Shown here one piece after another: positions 53,178-61,463 of a stretch of 64,000 nt of DNA. This stretch comes from Planctomycetota bacterium (GTDB taxonomy: Bacteria; Planctomycetota; Phycisphaerae; Phycisphaerales; SM1A02). The notes under the pieces are model-generated. The model made no database searches. It saw only the letters and a program-made list of their open reading frames with translations, and was not told the DNA's origin. The translations under genes were made by a program, and so were the position numbers. The DNA lies in contig JAQBZO010000008.1 in assembly GCA_027622195.1 (NCBI GenBank), positions 1 to 64,000 of the forward strand, in the 5' to 3' direction. The number at the start of each line of letters is the position of its first letter. Position 1 is the stretch's first letter.

Positions 53178-54772
53178 AGCACACTCAATATCTCATCGTC
53201 GCACTGCCAATCCTCGGACTTCTGTTGATTCCGTTTCTGTTCTCGAGTCCCTCCACTTCTGAGGGGGACAGCGATGCGCCCCGAATCGTGATCGTGACAC
53301 CGCATAACGAGCAGATTCGAGACGAGTTCGAAAACGCATTCGAGGCGTGGCACGCCAAGCGATACGGTGAGACGATCGAAGTGGAGTGGAGCGTTCCCGG
53401 CGGAACGACCGAGATTCGGCGACTCTTGGTGGCGAGACACGAACAAGCACTCCGCGAGGGGCGCGGCGCGAGTGGCGACGCAGACTTGTTCTTCGGCGGC
53501 GGAAGTTATGAATTCACGAAGTTAGCAATCCCCACTGCAATGGACACCGCCGCAGGAAAAGTCTCTGCTTCCATTCTCGCACCCGCAGACATTTCTGATT
53601 CAGTCCTCGCCGAAGTGTTTCCGCAATCCACACTCGCGGGACGCGCGCTCTATGACACCGACAAGCGATGGTTCTCGACGGCGCTCAGCACATTCGGAAT
53701 TGTGTCCAATCCAGCCATCTGTGCTCGGCTTGGAGTCCCCGTTCCAGAGTCGTGGGAAGATCTTGCTGATCCTCGACTTGTGGGATGGATCGCGATGACG
53801 AATCCTGGACAATCAGGTTCCGTGCTCACTGCATTTGAAACGATTTTGCTCCGCAAAGAGTGGAGAACAGGCTGGCACATTTTGCTCCGCGCGGGTGCCA
53901 ATGCACGCAATTTCTCGGGTAGCAGTTCTGATATTCCAAAACGCGTTTCAACTGGAGTCTGCGCTGCGGGCGTCTGCATCGACTTCTACGCTCGATTCGA
54001 ATCTCAAGCGATGCGAGATGCCGCGACCATCGTTGGAGATCCCGCGCTGGATCGAGTCCGTTACACCGCTCCTGTGGGCGCGACGGTGATCGATCCTGAT
54101 CCGATCGCACTCTTGACGGGTGCCCCCAATCCAGAACTCGCCACGCGCTTTATTCTCTTCACCCTCATGCCCGAGGGACAAGCCCTTTGGCAATTCCGCC
54201 GTGGCGCAGAGAGTCCTTCTGGACTGCACGGCCCCCGCAAATTTGAACTGCGTCGACTTCCAGCTCGCAAGGACATGTACGCCAAGTACGCATCCCTCTT
54301 CATTGATAACGAAAACCCATTTCTTTTCGATGAACCGATGCCCGCTGGAGGTGCTGTTCGTCCGCTGATTCCAACGATTTTCAATGCGCTTGTGATACAG
54401 CCTCGCGCGATTCATGAAGAAGCTTGGCTTGCCATCATCAGTCACCCCGCCTACCCAAAGACCACAAGTGGACACGCGCCAATCGTGAGTTCTGACGATG
54501 TGAGTGATCCGCAACTGTCTCGGTGGATCCAACTCTTTGACGCGCTGCCCAATGTTCCAGCTCCTGGAGGCACGGAACTCTCACTTGAAAACCCCGCATC
54601 ACTCGAAGCGATTCGTGCTGGGTGGCTCGGTGGAGGTTGGAAGTCAGAGGGACTCTGGCCAAAGGAGGAGGATCCAGAGTCAGCCCTTCGACGGCTGCTG
54701 ACTCGCAACGCCATCGCTCGTTACAAGATCATCGTCGACGAAGCAAAGTCCGCTGGCATTCTCAATCCGTAA
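53147..54772 (+). CDS. Extracellular solute-binding protein (ABC iron/spermidine type)
   Basis: 541 aa from the ATG at 53147; a TTG at 53174 coupled to the pyrF stop (TTGA) is an alternative. One N-terminal helix (YLIVALPILGLLLIPFLF) exports or anchors it. The following 300 residues resemble family 1 periplasmic binding proteins (IVIVTPHNEQIRDEFENAF, VEWSVPGGTTEIRRLL, DLFFGGGSYEFTKLA, WIAMTNPGQSGSVLTAFE). A further 180 residues extend well past the usual end. No ABC permease or ATPase is nearby, so the transporter partner, if any, lies elsewhere. Confidence 0.85.
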   Translation: MRSLYRKNSLKHTQYLIVALPILGLLLIPFLFSSPSTSEGDSDAPRIVIVTPHNEQIRDEFENAFEAWHAKRYGETIEVEWSVPGGTTEIRRLLVARHEQALREGRGASGDADLFFGGGSYEFTKLAIPTAMDTAAGKVSASILAPADISDSVLAEVFPQSTLAGRALYDTDKRWFSTALSTFGIVSNPAICARLGVPVPESWEDLADPRLVGWIAMTNPGQSGSVLTAFETILLRKEWRTGWHILLRAGANARNFSGSSSDIPKRVSTGVCAAGVCIDFYARFESQAMRDAATIVGDPALDRVRYTAPVGATVIDPDPIALLTGAPNPELATRFILFTLMPEGQALWQFRRGAESPSGLHGPRKFELRRLPARKDMYAKYASLFIDNENPFLFDEPMPAGGAVRPLIPTIFNALVIQPRAIHEEAWLAIISHPAYPKTTSGHAPIVSSDDVSDPQLSRWIQLFDALPNVPAPGGTELSLENPASLEAIRAGWLGGGWKSEGLWPKEEDPESALRRLLTRNAIARYKIIVDEAKSAGILNP

Positions 54773-54782
54773 CGCAGACGAG

Positions 54783-55103
54783 ATGCGCACGCCACCGCCT
54801 CAATCGATTCACCTCGACCGCAAGTCATCACTGACGCTGCATTGGGCGGACGGAGTGACCTCGGTCATCCCCATTGCCCTGCTTCGCCGTCTGTCGCCGA
54901 GCGCTGAGGCGCGGACCATCCGAGAACAACTTGCGGCGAATCCCCTCACGGTGCTTCCTCAGTCGGTAGGAGGACCGCTCGAAGCAGTCGATTGTGAACT
55001 CGTTGGCAACTACGCTTTGCGCATTCAGTTTTCCGATGGACACCGCACGGGGCTTTACACTTGGGATTACCTTCGTGAAATCACCCCCAGTTCTGCTGGG
55101 TGA
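54783..55103 (+). CDS. DUF971 family protein
   Basis: 106 aa. It matches the DUF971 / gamma-butyrobetaine-hydroxylase N-terminal-like fold: LTLHWADGVTSVIPIALLRR near the start and YALRIQFSDGHRTGLYTWDYLRE near the end, the typical D-G-H-x-T-G-x-Y-x-W pattern. Relatives occur beside Fe-S cluster carriers such as Mrp and may bind iron or zinc; the role is not settled. It follows the solute-binding protein gene by 10 bp. Confidence 0.9.
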   Translation: MRTPPPQSIHLDRKSSLTLHWADGVTSVIPIALLRRLSPSAEARTIREQLAANPLTVLPQSVGGPLEAVDCELVGNYALRIQFSDGHRTGLYTWDYLREITPSSAG

Positions 55104-55207
55104 CAAGGGCCAAGCAAAAAGAATCAAGTCTCGGGGCGATCTGAGCCGAGTCCATCGTTATCCCCGAGCCGTTCTAGGGTTCAAGACGCATCTTTCTCCC
55201 CTCTGCT

Positions 55208-55248
55208 CTGCCGATCCCTTTCATTTGGATCGGCGGAGTTCTTTTTTT
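55208..55248 (+). terminator. Intrinsic terminator after DUF971 gene
   Basis: A 10-bp stem (CTGCCGATCC/GGATCGGCGG, one G-U) with a 9-nt loop is followed by TTCTTTTTTT. It lies about 100 nt past the DUF971 stop, within the 237-bp gap before the small lipoprotein gene. The rest of that gap shows no gene. Confidence 0.88.
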
Positions 55249-55340
55249 CGGCGGTTCGGCTAGAATCCAAGATCGTTGACGCGCCACCTCGGCGTACCTT
55301 TTCACGACTCAACCACGACGCGAACCATTAGGAGAATCGC

Positions 55341-55550
55341 ATGCGAAAGTTCACACTCTTGTCTCTCTGTGTCTTGTCGAGCCTGTTCTTGGCTGCCTGT
55401 GGTGGCGAGGGTGGAGGCAAGATCACCAAGGTTGAGCCGCGTCCACAACCCACCGAAAAGATTCCATCGCCCGACGCAACGTTTAATAAAGATCACAAGA
55501 TGACTTCGAGCACCACGGCGAAGCCGCCTGCGACCAAGAAGACGAAGTGA
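55341..55550 (+). CDS. Small lipoprotein
   Basis: 69 aa with a clear RBS (TTAGGAG, 6 nt before ATG). Signal peptide LLSLCVLSSLFLAAC ends in a perfect lipobox with Cys20. The mature 50 residues are Gly, Pro, Lys and Thr rich (GGEGGGKITK, KPPATKKTK) with no fold evident. It could be a membrane-tethered polar linker protein. It is convergent with the aminotransferase gene, and its terminator lies inside that gene. Confidence 0.85.
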   Translation: MRKFTLLSLCVLSSLFLAACGGEGGGKITKVEPRPQPTEKIPSPDATFNKDHKMTSSTTAKPPATKKTK

Positions 55551-55561
55551 CTTGAGGTTGG

Positions 55562-56749
55562 TCAACCAGGCTGCATCATTTCGCGCAGGATCGAAAGTCC
55601 TGCGCGAAGTTTTTGTTCTGGTGCCGCGAAGCTCAGTCGAAAATGGGTGTCGCGAGCGCTGAACACGCTTCCAGGAATCACGAGCACATTGCGATCGACA
55701 GCACGGCTGACAAAGTCCTTGGCTGTCTCATTCAATTGTTCTGGAACCTTGACGAATGCATAGAACGCGCCGCCAGGGCGAGCGACTTCTGTGACTCCCT
55801 TGAATGCTTCGAGGACGAGGTCTCGGCGCCGTTCGTATCCATCGACGATGCCAGACATGTCGGTTGCAAGTGCCGCAGCAGTCGCGTGCTGAAACGGAGT
55901 GGGAGCGCACACATACGAGTACTGCTGCAACTTCGCCATTTCTTGAATCAACCACTCGGGCCCAGCGCAGTAACCCATTCTCCAACCGGTACAACCGTAG
56001 GTTTTTCCGAGTCCGCGCACGAGCAGCACATCGCGTGACATGCGTGCAGCACTCGGACAGCGACCATCCTCTCTTGCGTCTGAAAAAGTGAACTCATCGT
56101 AGATCTCGTCCGAGATGAGGAGGACTTTTCTCGCGCGGCAGAGTTCCACGACCTCTGCAATTTCCTTCGATGAAAGGACCACGCCGCACGGATTCGATGG
56201 AGAAACAAGAATCACCATCTTGGTGCGCGGCGTCATGACCTTTTCCAACCGCACCGCGGTCATGCGAAAGTCCGGGTAAGTATCACAAGCCACGCCCACG
56301 GCACCGGTCAGCCGTCCGAGTTGTGGATACAAAATGAAGTACGGATCTGGAAAGACGACTTCGTCTCCGGCTTCCAACAACGCCAGTGCAGCGAGGACGA
56401 GTGCGCCACTTGTGCCACTCGTGAGCATCGCCCCCTGACCCATCGCGCGTGTCCATCCGACATCCTTCGAAAGATGGTTCCACACCACCTCTTGGACAGC
56501 AGGCGCTCCCATCGTGAGCGAGTACCCATTGTGGTCCGACTCGATCGCATGGATCGCAGCCTTCTTGATTTCAAGAGGCACGGGAAAATCGGGTTGGCCA
56601 ATGCTGAGGTTGATGGGATCTCGAAGCTTTGCTCCAAGCTCGAAGATCTTGCGGATACCGCTCGCATCGATCGATGAGGATCGCGCGCTGACCAAATGGG
56701 CAGCAGAAAGTCGTTCGTTGACTCCCTCGATTGAGGACGTCGAAGCCAT
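55562..56749 (-). CDS. Class I aminotransferase (aspartate aminotransferase family)
   Basis: 395 aa from the ATG at 56749. PLP fold type I. Substrate and cofactor motifs: INLSIGQPDFPVP, LTSGTSGALVLA, VSPSNPCGV (Asn/Pro of the NPxG motif), LLISDEIYDEF (Asp and Tyr), the Schiff-base Lys in RGLGKTYGCTGWRMGY, and the carboxylate-binding Arg in FRLSFA. It probably transaminates aspartate or aromatic amino acids; precise specificity cannot be read. It lies 12 bp downstream of the small basic protein gene. Confidence 0.93.
   Translation of the reverse strand: MASTSSIEGVNERLSAAHLVSARSSSIDASGIRKIFELGAKLRDPINLSIGQPDFPVPLEIKKAAIHAIESDHNGYSLTMGAPAVQEVVWNHLSKDVGWTRAMGQGAMLTSGTSGALVLAALALLEAGDEVVFPDPYFILYPQLGRLTGAVGVACDTYPDFRMTAVRLEKVMTPRTKMVILVSPSNPCGVVLSSKEIAEVVELCRARKVLLISDEIYDEFTFSDAREDGRCPSAARMSRDVLLVRGLGKTYGCTGWRMGYCAGPEWLIQEMAKLQQYSYVCAPTPFQHATAAALATDMSGIVDGYERRRDLVLEAFKGVTEVARPGGAFYAFVKVPEQLNETAKDFVSRAVDRNVLVIPGSVFSARDTHFRLSFAAPEQKLRAGLSILREMMQPG
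55581..55617 (+). terminator. Terminator of the small lipoprotein gene, located inside the convergent gene
   Basis: A perfect 10-bp stem (TCGCGCAGGA/TCCTGCGCGA) with a 7-nt loop is followed by AGTTTTTGTT. It lies 30 nt after the lipoprotein stop but overlaps the last codons of the aminotransferase, where the same palindrome encodes LRAGLSILRE. Confidence 0.82.
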
Positions 56750-56761
56750 CAATCTCTCCGA

Positions 56762-57094
56762 TTACTTCTTGCCCGCAGGCTTCGCGGCTGGCTTTGCTCC
56801 GGCGGCTGGCTTTGCACCCGCTGCAGGCTTGGCTCCGGCGGCTGGCTTTGCACCCGCTGCAGGCATTCCACCTGCAGCTGGAGTTGCTCCAGCAGCATCG
56901 CCTTCACCAGCAACCTTCTTCTTACCCGAAGCGACCTTGATGCTGCGCACCTTCACGATGCCAAGCGCAGATCCGGTGACATCATTGAATCGACCGTCCT
57001 CGGTCAACTTGGTGATTCGCTCAGCGCGCGTAAGGACGTTCCGATGTTGCGCGAGTGCGCCCGACTTGGTCTTGAGGCTTGAATGAATGGTCAT
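56762..57094 (-). CDS. Small basic protein (Planctomycetes/Verrucomicrobia/Chlamydiae family) with AAGAKP repeats
   Basis: 110 aa. The first 55 residues (HSSLKTKSGALAQHRNVLT, RAERITKLTEDGRF) fit the short basic protein family restricted to the PVC group (TIGR04137). Usual members are about 60-70 aa and end near VxGLPK; here the pattern continues with VKVRSIKVASGKKKVAG. A tail of about 40 residues made of Ala-Ala-Gly-x-Lys-Pro repeats follows, histone H1-like in composition. The family may bind nucleic acid or ribosomes. It is encoded 12 bp ahead of the aminotransferase gene. Confidence 0.82.
   Translation of the reverse strand: MTIHSSLKTKSGALAQHRNVLTRAERITKLTEDGRFNDVTGSALGIVKVRSIKVASGKKKVAGEGDAAGATPAAGGMPAAGAKPAAGAKPAAGAKPAAGAKPAAKPAGKK
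56791..56862. repeat. 36-bp tandem repeat encoding AAGAKP units
   Basis: Two adjacent 36-bp copies (56791-56826 and 56827-56862) differ at one base. Each encodes two AAGAKP units. Partial copies lie on both sides. The tail length is likely to vary between strains by slippage or recombination. Confidence 0.92.
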
Positions 57095-57106
57095 ATGAAT
57101 CTCGTT

Positions 57107-57751
57107 TCAGGGTCCAACATACTTTCGCGCGTAGCGAGAACGGAAGTCCTCATTGCCTTGTGCAGTCGCCTTCCATTGGCGACCCACATCATCGATCTTT
57201 TTCTCCAGAGCGCGTACTGTTGCGCTCGCGCTTTCGCCCTTCGCGTATCCGGGCAAAACGAAGATCTGAAGAAGCCTTCCAGTATCCCATCTTGTGGCGT
57301 GCGCATCAAGTCCCTTTGAAGTCAGAAAACTGATGATTCCAGCGACCCGTTCTGGTTCCACACTCGCAATCACGATGTAATTCAGTCCAGAGACCCGTGG
57401 TTCAGCCACCGTTTGGGGGGTGTTCCTGCTCGGTGGAGGGAGTGGAGGCGCAACTTGCGAGGACCCCGCAGCCGCTGGCGATGTCCGTGCGATTGGATCG
57501 ACCACGGCGACGGCTCGCGAACTTTGGTCCTGTTGCGCGGTCCCTCGACCGTGTGTGAATCCAATGAAGTATGCGCCTCCAACGAGTGTGATGGCGATAC
57601 CAAGAATCGCAATGACTGTGCCGAATCCGATGGAGGCGATGCTGTCTGGACCAGAACCACTCGGACGGGATGATCCGCCAGAGCTTCCATCCGCAACACC
57701 TTCGGGTTGGCGAAGTGCTTCGTACAACGTCACGCGTGGGCGTCTGGACAT
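57107..57751 (-). CDS. Membrane protein with SPOR-like C-terminal domain
   Basis: 214 aa from the ATG at 57751, 4 nt after acpS. A basic N-terminus (SRRPRVTLYEAL) leads through a Ser/Gly linker to one membrane helix (GFGTVIAILGIAITLVGGAYFIGF). A Pro-rich stretch follows, then a domain of about 90 residues (LNYIVIASVEPERVAGIISF, LDAHATRWDTGRLLQIFVL, ATVRALEKKIDDVGRQW) whose beta-alpha-beta pattern recalls SPOR domains. Possibly a cell-wall binding protein. The assignment is by pattern only. Confidence 0.75.
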   Translation of the reverse strand: MSRRPRVTLYEALRQPEGVADGSSGGSSRPSGSGPDSIASIGFGTVIAILGIAITLVGGAYFIGFTHGRGTAQQDQSSRAVAVVDPIARTSPAAAGSSQVAPPLPPPSRNTPQTVAEPRVSGLNYIVIASVEPERVAGIISFLTSKGLDAHATRWDTGRLLQIFVLPGYAKGESASATVRALEKKIDDVGRQWKATAQGNEDFRSRYARKYVGP

Positions 57752-57755
57752 TCGT

Positions 57756-58154
57756 TCAATCTTTCCGCTCGTGTCCACCCATCACGCTCGCGATCGCGAG
57801 AGTCGATGTGTGAGAAAGGCTCACTCGCCACGATGTGATACCGCAGGTTGCGGCACGCTGCGCGACCGCGCCGAAGAGGCGAATCTGCGGCTGCCCCAGC
57901 TCGTCGTGGAATACTTCGATGTCAGTCCAACACATCCCCTCTCGAAGTCCGGTGCCAAGTGCCTTCAGAACCGCTTCCTTTGCAGCGAAACGAGCCGAGA
58001 GTTGGGCGATTCCCCCGTCGCGGTGGCGCGCTGCATACGAGAGTTCGTGTTCGGTGAAGCATCGCTGATCGAATGCCTCGCCATGCGCGGCTCGCATCTC
58101 TCGAATGCGCTCGATATCGACAAGATCGACTCCGATGCCGATGACCAGAATCAT
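57756..58154 (-). CDS. acpS: Holo-[acyl-carrier-protein] synthase
   Basis: 132 aa from the ATG at 58154, with GAGGA upstream and a 4-bp overlap with the preceding gene. It transfers 4'-phosphopantetheine from CoA to ACP. The Mg-binding Asp is in VIGIGVDLVDIERI and the Glu in LSARFAAKEAVLKALGTG; SWRVSLSHTSTLAIASV closes the fold. Normal length. It supports fatty-acid synthesis together with accD elsewhere in the window. Confidence 0.96.
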   Translation of the reverse strand: MILVIGIGVDLVDIERIREMRAAHGEAFDQRCFTEHELSYAARHRDGGIAQLSARFAAKEAVLKALGTGLREGMCWTDIEVFHDELGQPQIRLFGAVAQRAATCGITSWRVSLSHTSTLAIASVMGGHERKD

Positions 58155-58933
58155 GGTGAAGTCCTCGCCGCAGATTGCTTCGTCTCGGCTCCTTCGATGT
58201 GCGCAAGACATCGAACAAGTTGCTCTCGTGGATTCGTCCATTGCCGCGCATCAAGAACAGGCGCAGGACATGGAGAAGCGAGCGAGAGCGCGAGAAGAAA
58301 CGCATGAAGATCGAGTCGCCCGTCTGATGAAATCCCAGGAGCGCATCGCATCCCACTCTGGTTGAAGTCGGTGATCCGCACGGCGCGCAACCGGTTGCCC
58401 CAGTGGACGAGCGCTGTGAGTGGATCGCGGCCCTGCGCGAGAACCGCTGCCGCGTCCACAGCGCAGGACACCGACTCAGGTCGCGTCACCTCGGGTCGTG
58501 TTCCGAGGGAAAGATCGGCAAGTGGAATGCCACGGCGCTCTGCCGACTGAACAATCGTCGCGACGACGCTGTGCGGATCCTCGTCTGGCAATTCAACGAC
58601 AAGGGGCACGCGGTCGAGTACTTCGCACAACAGCATCGCCCCAAGCGCCGCATCCAACACACGCTCTGCTGAACCGGAATCTGTGAAGTGCTCTGGAGGC
58701 GGGAGAAAATCAACACCCGAGGCGACAAGTCCGAGCACAGAGAGCGAAGTGCGAATGCCACGCCGCGAAGACACATCGAGGTCGCGCATGCGCATGCCCA
58801 CCTGTCGCGCCGAAAGTTGCGCGGCATGAAACCCATGGCGAGCGAGCCACGACATTCCGTCGCGAGGGTCGGGAGCGATTTCAGCGAGAGTCGCCGAAAC
58901 GCATGGCAAATTGGGAATGGGCCAAACAGACAC
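58151..58933 (-). CDS. Xylose-isomerase-like TIM-barrel protein
   Basis: 260 aa, GTG start. The pattern fits sugar phosphate isomerase/epimerase (AP endonuclease family 2) barrels: GMSWLARHGFHAAQLSARQ, RTSLSVLGLVASGVDF, VPLVVELPDEDPHSVV, LRAVRITDFNQSG. The usual metal-binding His and Glu set is only partly visible, so activity is uncertain. It is coupled to acpS and starts opposite the endonuclease III gene, with overlapping 5' ends. Confidence 0.75.
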   Translation of the reverse strand: MSVWPIPNLPCVSATLAEIAPDPRDGMSWLARHGFHAAQLSARQVGMRMRDLDVSSRRGIRTSLSVLGLVASGVDFLPPPEHFTDSGSAERVLDAALGAMLLCEVLDRVPLVVELPDEDPHSVVATIVQSAERRGIPLADLSLGTRPEVTRPESVSCAVDAAAVLAQGRDPLTALVHWGNRLRAVRITDFNQSGMRCAPGISSDGRLDLHAFLLALSLASPCPAPVLDARQWTNPREQLVRCLAHIEGAETKQSAARTSP

Positions 58934-59700
58934 ATCGTGAGGTTACGCCACCCACTTCGATCTACGATGATGCGGTGAAACGCGCCAAAGCACCTCTGAA
59001 AAAAACGCCGTTGCAAAGAGCGCGAGCCGTGAAGATCTTCAAAGCACTCGCGAAGCGGTATCCCGACGCCCACTGCGAACTCGATGCAACCGCTCCACAC
59101 GAATTGCTGATTGCGACCATCTTGTCGGCGCAGAGCACCGATGTGGGAGTGAACAAGGCGACCCCTGCGCTGTTCTTGGCGTTCCCAACTCCAGCCGACT
59201 ATGCGAGGTCAAGTCCGAAAGAGATCGAGCCCTATCTTGCGACGCTCAATTTCTGGCACAACAAGGCACTCGCTATTCATTCGTCCATGACGACCATCGT
59301 GAACTCTTTTGGCGGTGAAGTGCCACGCACCATGAACGAGTTGCTCACACTGCGCGGTGTGGCACGAAAGACAGCCAATGTGGTCTTGGGCAATTGTTTC
59401 GGAATTCAAGAAGGCATTGTCGTCGATACGCATGTGCTTCGATTATCCAAGCGACTTGGATGGACTCGCCACACCGATCCTCTCAAAGTCGAAGGTGATC
59501 TCATGGCACTCTTCGACCAAACGCACTGGACATTGCTCTCACACCTCTTGATTTTTCATGGACGCCGAGTCTGCAAGGCGCGCGGAGGCGTGTGCCAGAG
59601 CGACTCTATTTGTCAGTTGTATTGTTCGGATGGCCGATCGGGTACATCGGCTCACCGTACGGGATCCAATCGATCACGCCCATCCCGCCAAAAAGGGTGA
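58903..59700 (+). CDS. nth: Endonuclease III (DNA glycosylase/AP lyase)
   Basis: 265 aa from the ATG at 58903; a GTG at 58975 would avoid overlap with the divergent TIM-barrel gene and matches E. coli Nth better at the N-terminus. Removes oxidised pyrimidines. The glycosylase core has LLIATILSAQSTDVGVNKAT, the helix-hairpin-helix TLRGVARKTANVVLG with the catalytic Lys, and VVDTHVLRLSKRLGW with the catalytic Asp. The Fe-S cysteines are unusually spaced: C-x6-C-x5-C-x3-C in VCKARGGVCQSDSICQLYC, against C-x6-C-x2-C-x5-C normally. A 20-residue tail overlaps the convergent lipoprotein gene by 95 bp. Confidence 0.92.
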   Translation: MANWEWAKQTHREVTPPTSIYDDAVKRAKAPLKKTPLQRARAVKIFKALAKRYPDAHCELDATAPHELLIATILSAQSTDVGVNKATPALFLAFPTPADYARSSPKEIEPYLATLNFWHNKALAIHSSMTTIVNSFGGEVPRTMNELLTLRGVARKTANVVLGNCFGIQEGIVVDTHVLRLSKRLGWTRHTDPLKVEGDLMALFDQTHWTLLSHLLIFHGRRVCKARGGVCQSDSICQLYCSDGRSGTSAHRTGSNRSRPSRQKG

Positions 59701-61090
59701 CAAAGGCGATGCCGCCTGTGTTTTCGAGAAAAAGGTGAATCACTGGACCTTGCAGTCGGATGGTGGCGACTCGCGTGAGGTTGCCATTGATTCCCGGTTG
59801 AATGACATCGATGCCGATGGAGTGACCAATCCAGAGCGCATCTCCTTCCGATTCGATTTCGGCGATTTGAGGATACGAGAAGATTTCGTCGGCACGATCT
59901 TTGCGCTTCACGATCACGGCGTCGTGTCCATCGAGTCGGTCCAGTTGCGCCTCGCCCCACGAGCATGATGCTGTGGTCGTTCTTGTGGCGTCACGAGGAA
60001 GCGTTCGCGTCGTGATCTCTGCAGTGTCGTCGCCCGACTTGTACATCCACACCCCCTCGGCACTTCCAGCGAGGACGCGTCTTCCATCGGATGTGGCGGA
60101 TTCAAGTCGCCCCGGTGCGCGAGTGACCGAGAAAAAAGTATCCCCACGCCCTCGACTATCGGTGTACGGGTGATAGTGGGAACGACCAAAAGTACCACAG
60201 ATGAAGAGGTCTCCTTCCACCGCAGAGCACAGATCGAGCGCTCCTTTGATCGTGAATGATTCTGGGTAGTTGAATCCTTGCGGATCGAGTCTCCAGGAAG
60301 AGACTGCAGATGGAGTAATCACGTACAACCGCCCATCGATCACTCGAATGCGTTCGACTCTGCCGTCGACTATCTCGCTTGAGAGCTCCTCGCCATCTTT
60401 TGACATGAGCCGAATGACACTCCCCTGATTGGCTTGCCGAACGGCGATCCATCCACCCGCAGGACCCGCACTTCCTTCGAGCCCAAGGACCAGTTCGGCG
60501 GTGTCAATGAGCGCGCCATCGGCACGAAGTTCTCCGTGAGCAGCAACGGCGAGATCGCCTCGAATGCGCGCGACTCCAGTGGGACGCCACCCCTTGCAAT
60601 CGATCCGTCTTTCACTTGGCAATCCCATGAGTTGGTCATCTCCAGCGAGATACAACTCACCGCCTGCAGTGAAGAGGGCGCGAGGACGCGTCCCAAGTTG
60701 AGTCGCCGTGTGACTTGCCGTGACTGTGAACTGAGCCTGCGCTGTGGCGCGATCCAATTGGACGAGCGATTCTCCATCGAGCACGGCCCACAGGGATTCT
60801 CCGCCCATGGCGAGATCGGTGATCGATGGTCCTTCTCCATACTTCACGAGTTCGACGCTCCCCTGCGACTTCCCATCCCCCGCTTCAAGAAAGTAAATGG
60901 TGCCTCCCTGTGTCGTGGCGATCAGCGCATCGTCAATGCGAACGCAGGCATACTGCGCCCCATCGACATGATGGGTGACCTCTGGACGAAGCAAACGGTA
61001 GTCCTTGCGATCTTCCTTGATGTACGGGGCCGGCTCGCAGGCGGCGATGAACATCGAGAAGAGCACGAGAGCAAGGACGGCGTGGCGCAT
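59606..61090 (-). CDS. Lipoprotein, probable beta-propeller
   Basis: 494 aa from the ATG at 61090. The lipoprotein signal is AVLALVLFSMFIAAC. The mature protein is a long series of beta strands with recurring patterns (GGTIYFLEAGDGKS, GGESLWAVLDGESLVQLDR, GGELYLAGDDQLMGLP, GDLAVAAHGELRADG, EGDALWIGHSIGIDVIQP) like WD40/quinoprotein-type propeller blades. It may read out or bind a periplasmic partner. No catalytic residues are recognisable. It is convergent with nth and divergent from the TPR gene. Confidence 0.83.
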   Translation of the reverse strand: MRHAVLALVLFSMFIAACEPAPYIKEDRKDYRLLRPEVTHHVDGAQYACVRIDDALIATTQGGTIYFLEAGDGKSQGSVELVKYGEGPSITDLAMGGESLWAVLDGESLVQLDRATAQAQFTVTASHTATQLGTRPRALFTAGGELYLAGDDQLMGLPSERRIDCKGWRPTGVARIRGDLAVAAHGELRADGALIDTAELVLGLEGSAGPAGGWIAVRQANQGSVIRLMSKDGEELSSEIVDGRVERIRVIDGRLYVITPSAVSSWRLDPQGFNYPESFTIKGALDLCSAVEGDLFICGTFGRSHYHPYTDSRGRGDTFFSVTRAPGRLESATSDGRRVLAGSAEGVWMYKSGDDTAEITTRTLPRDATRTTTASCSWGEAQLDRLDGHDAVIVKRKDRADEIFSYPQIAEIESEGDALWIGHSIGIDVIQPGINGNLTRVATIRLQGPVIHLFLENTGGIAFVTLFGGMGVIDWIPYGEPMYPIGHPNNTTDK

Positions 61091-61139
61091 CCGCACACGG
61101 TAGCCGATTCGCGCGATAAGGCGATTATCATGGGCTACC

Positions 61140-61463
61140 GTGACGAATGAACGCCTCGAATCGTTGATGAAAATGCACGCTGCCGATCCTGCTGACGGAT
61201 TTTGCTCGTATGCCATTGCACAAGAAATGGTCAAACGAGGAGATCACGCCCTCGCGATCGAGTGGTACGACAAATCGCTCGTCGCGGACGACGCATCTGC
61301 CTACACCTACTTTCACAAGGCACGGTCACTCGACGAATTGGCGATGCGTTCAGAAGCAGTCGAAGTCGTTCGACAGGGAGTTCGTGTTGCACTCGCAGCA
61401 CGCGACCAACATGCGGTCAGTGAATTGCAAGGGCTCTTGATGGAATGGGACGAAATCACATGA
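61140..61463 (+). CDS. Small TPR protein
   Basis: 107 aa, GTG start 49 bp from the divergent lipoprotein gene. It consists of about two and a half TPR-like helical pairs (CSYAIAQEMVKRGDHALAIEWYDKS, cut here in two by the rule: CSYAIAQEMVK and RGDHALAIEWYDKS; then ASAYTYFHKARSLDELA and AVEVVRQGVRVAL). Probably a protein-binding adaptor. Its stop overlaps the recX start (ATGA), so the two are translationally coupled. Confidence 0.82.
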   Translation: MTNERLESLMKMHAADPADGFCSYAIAQEMVKRGDHALAIEWYDKSLVADDASAYTYFHKARSLDELAMRSEAVEVVRQGVRVALAARDQHAVSELQGLLMEWDEIT

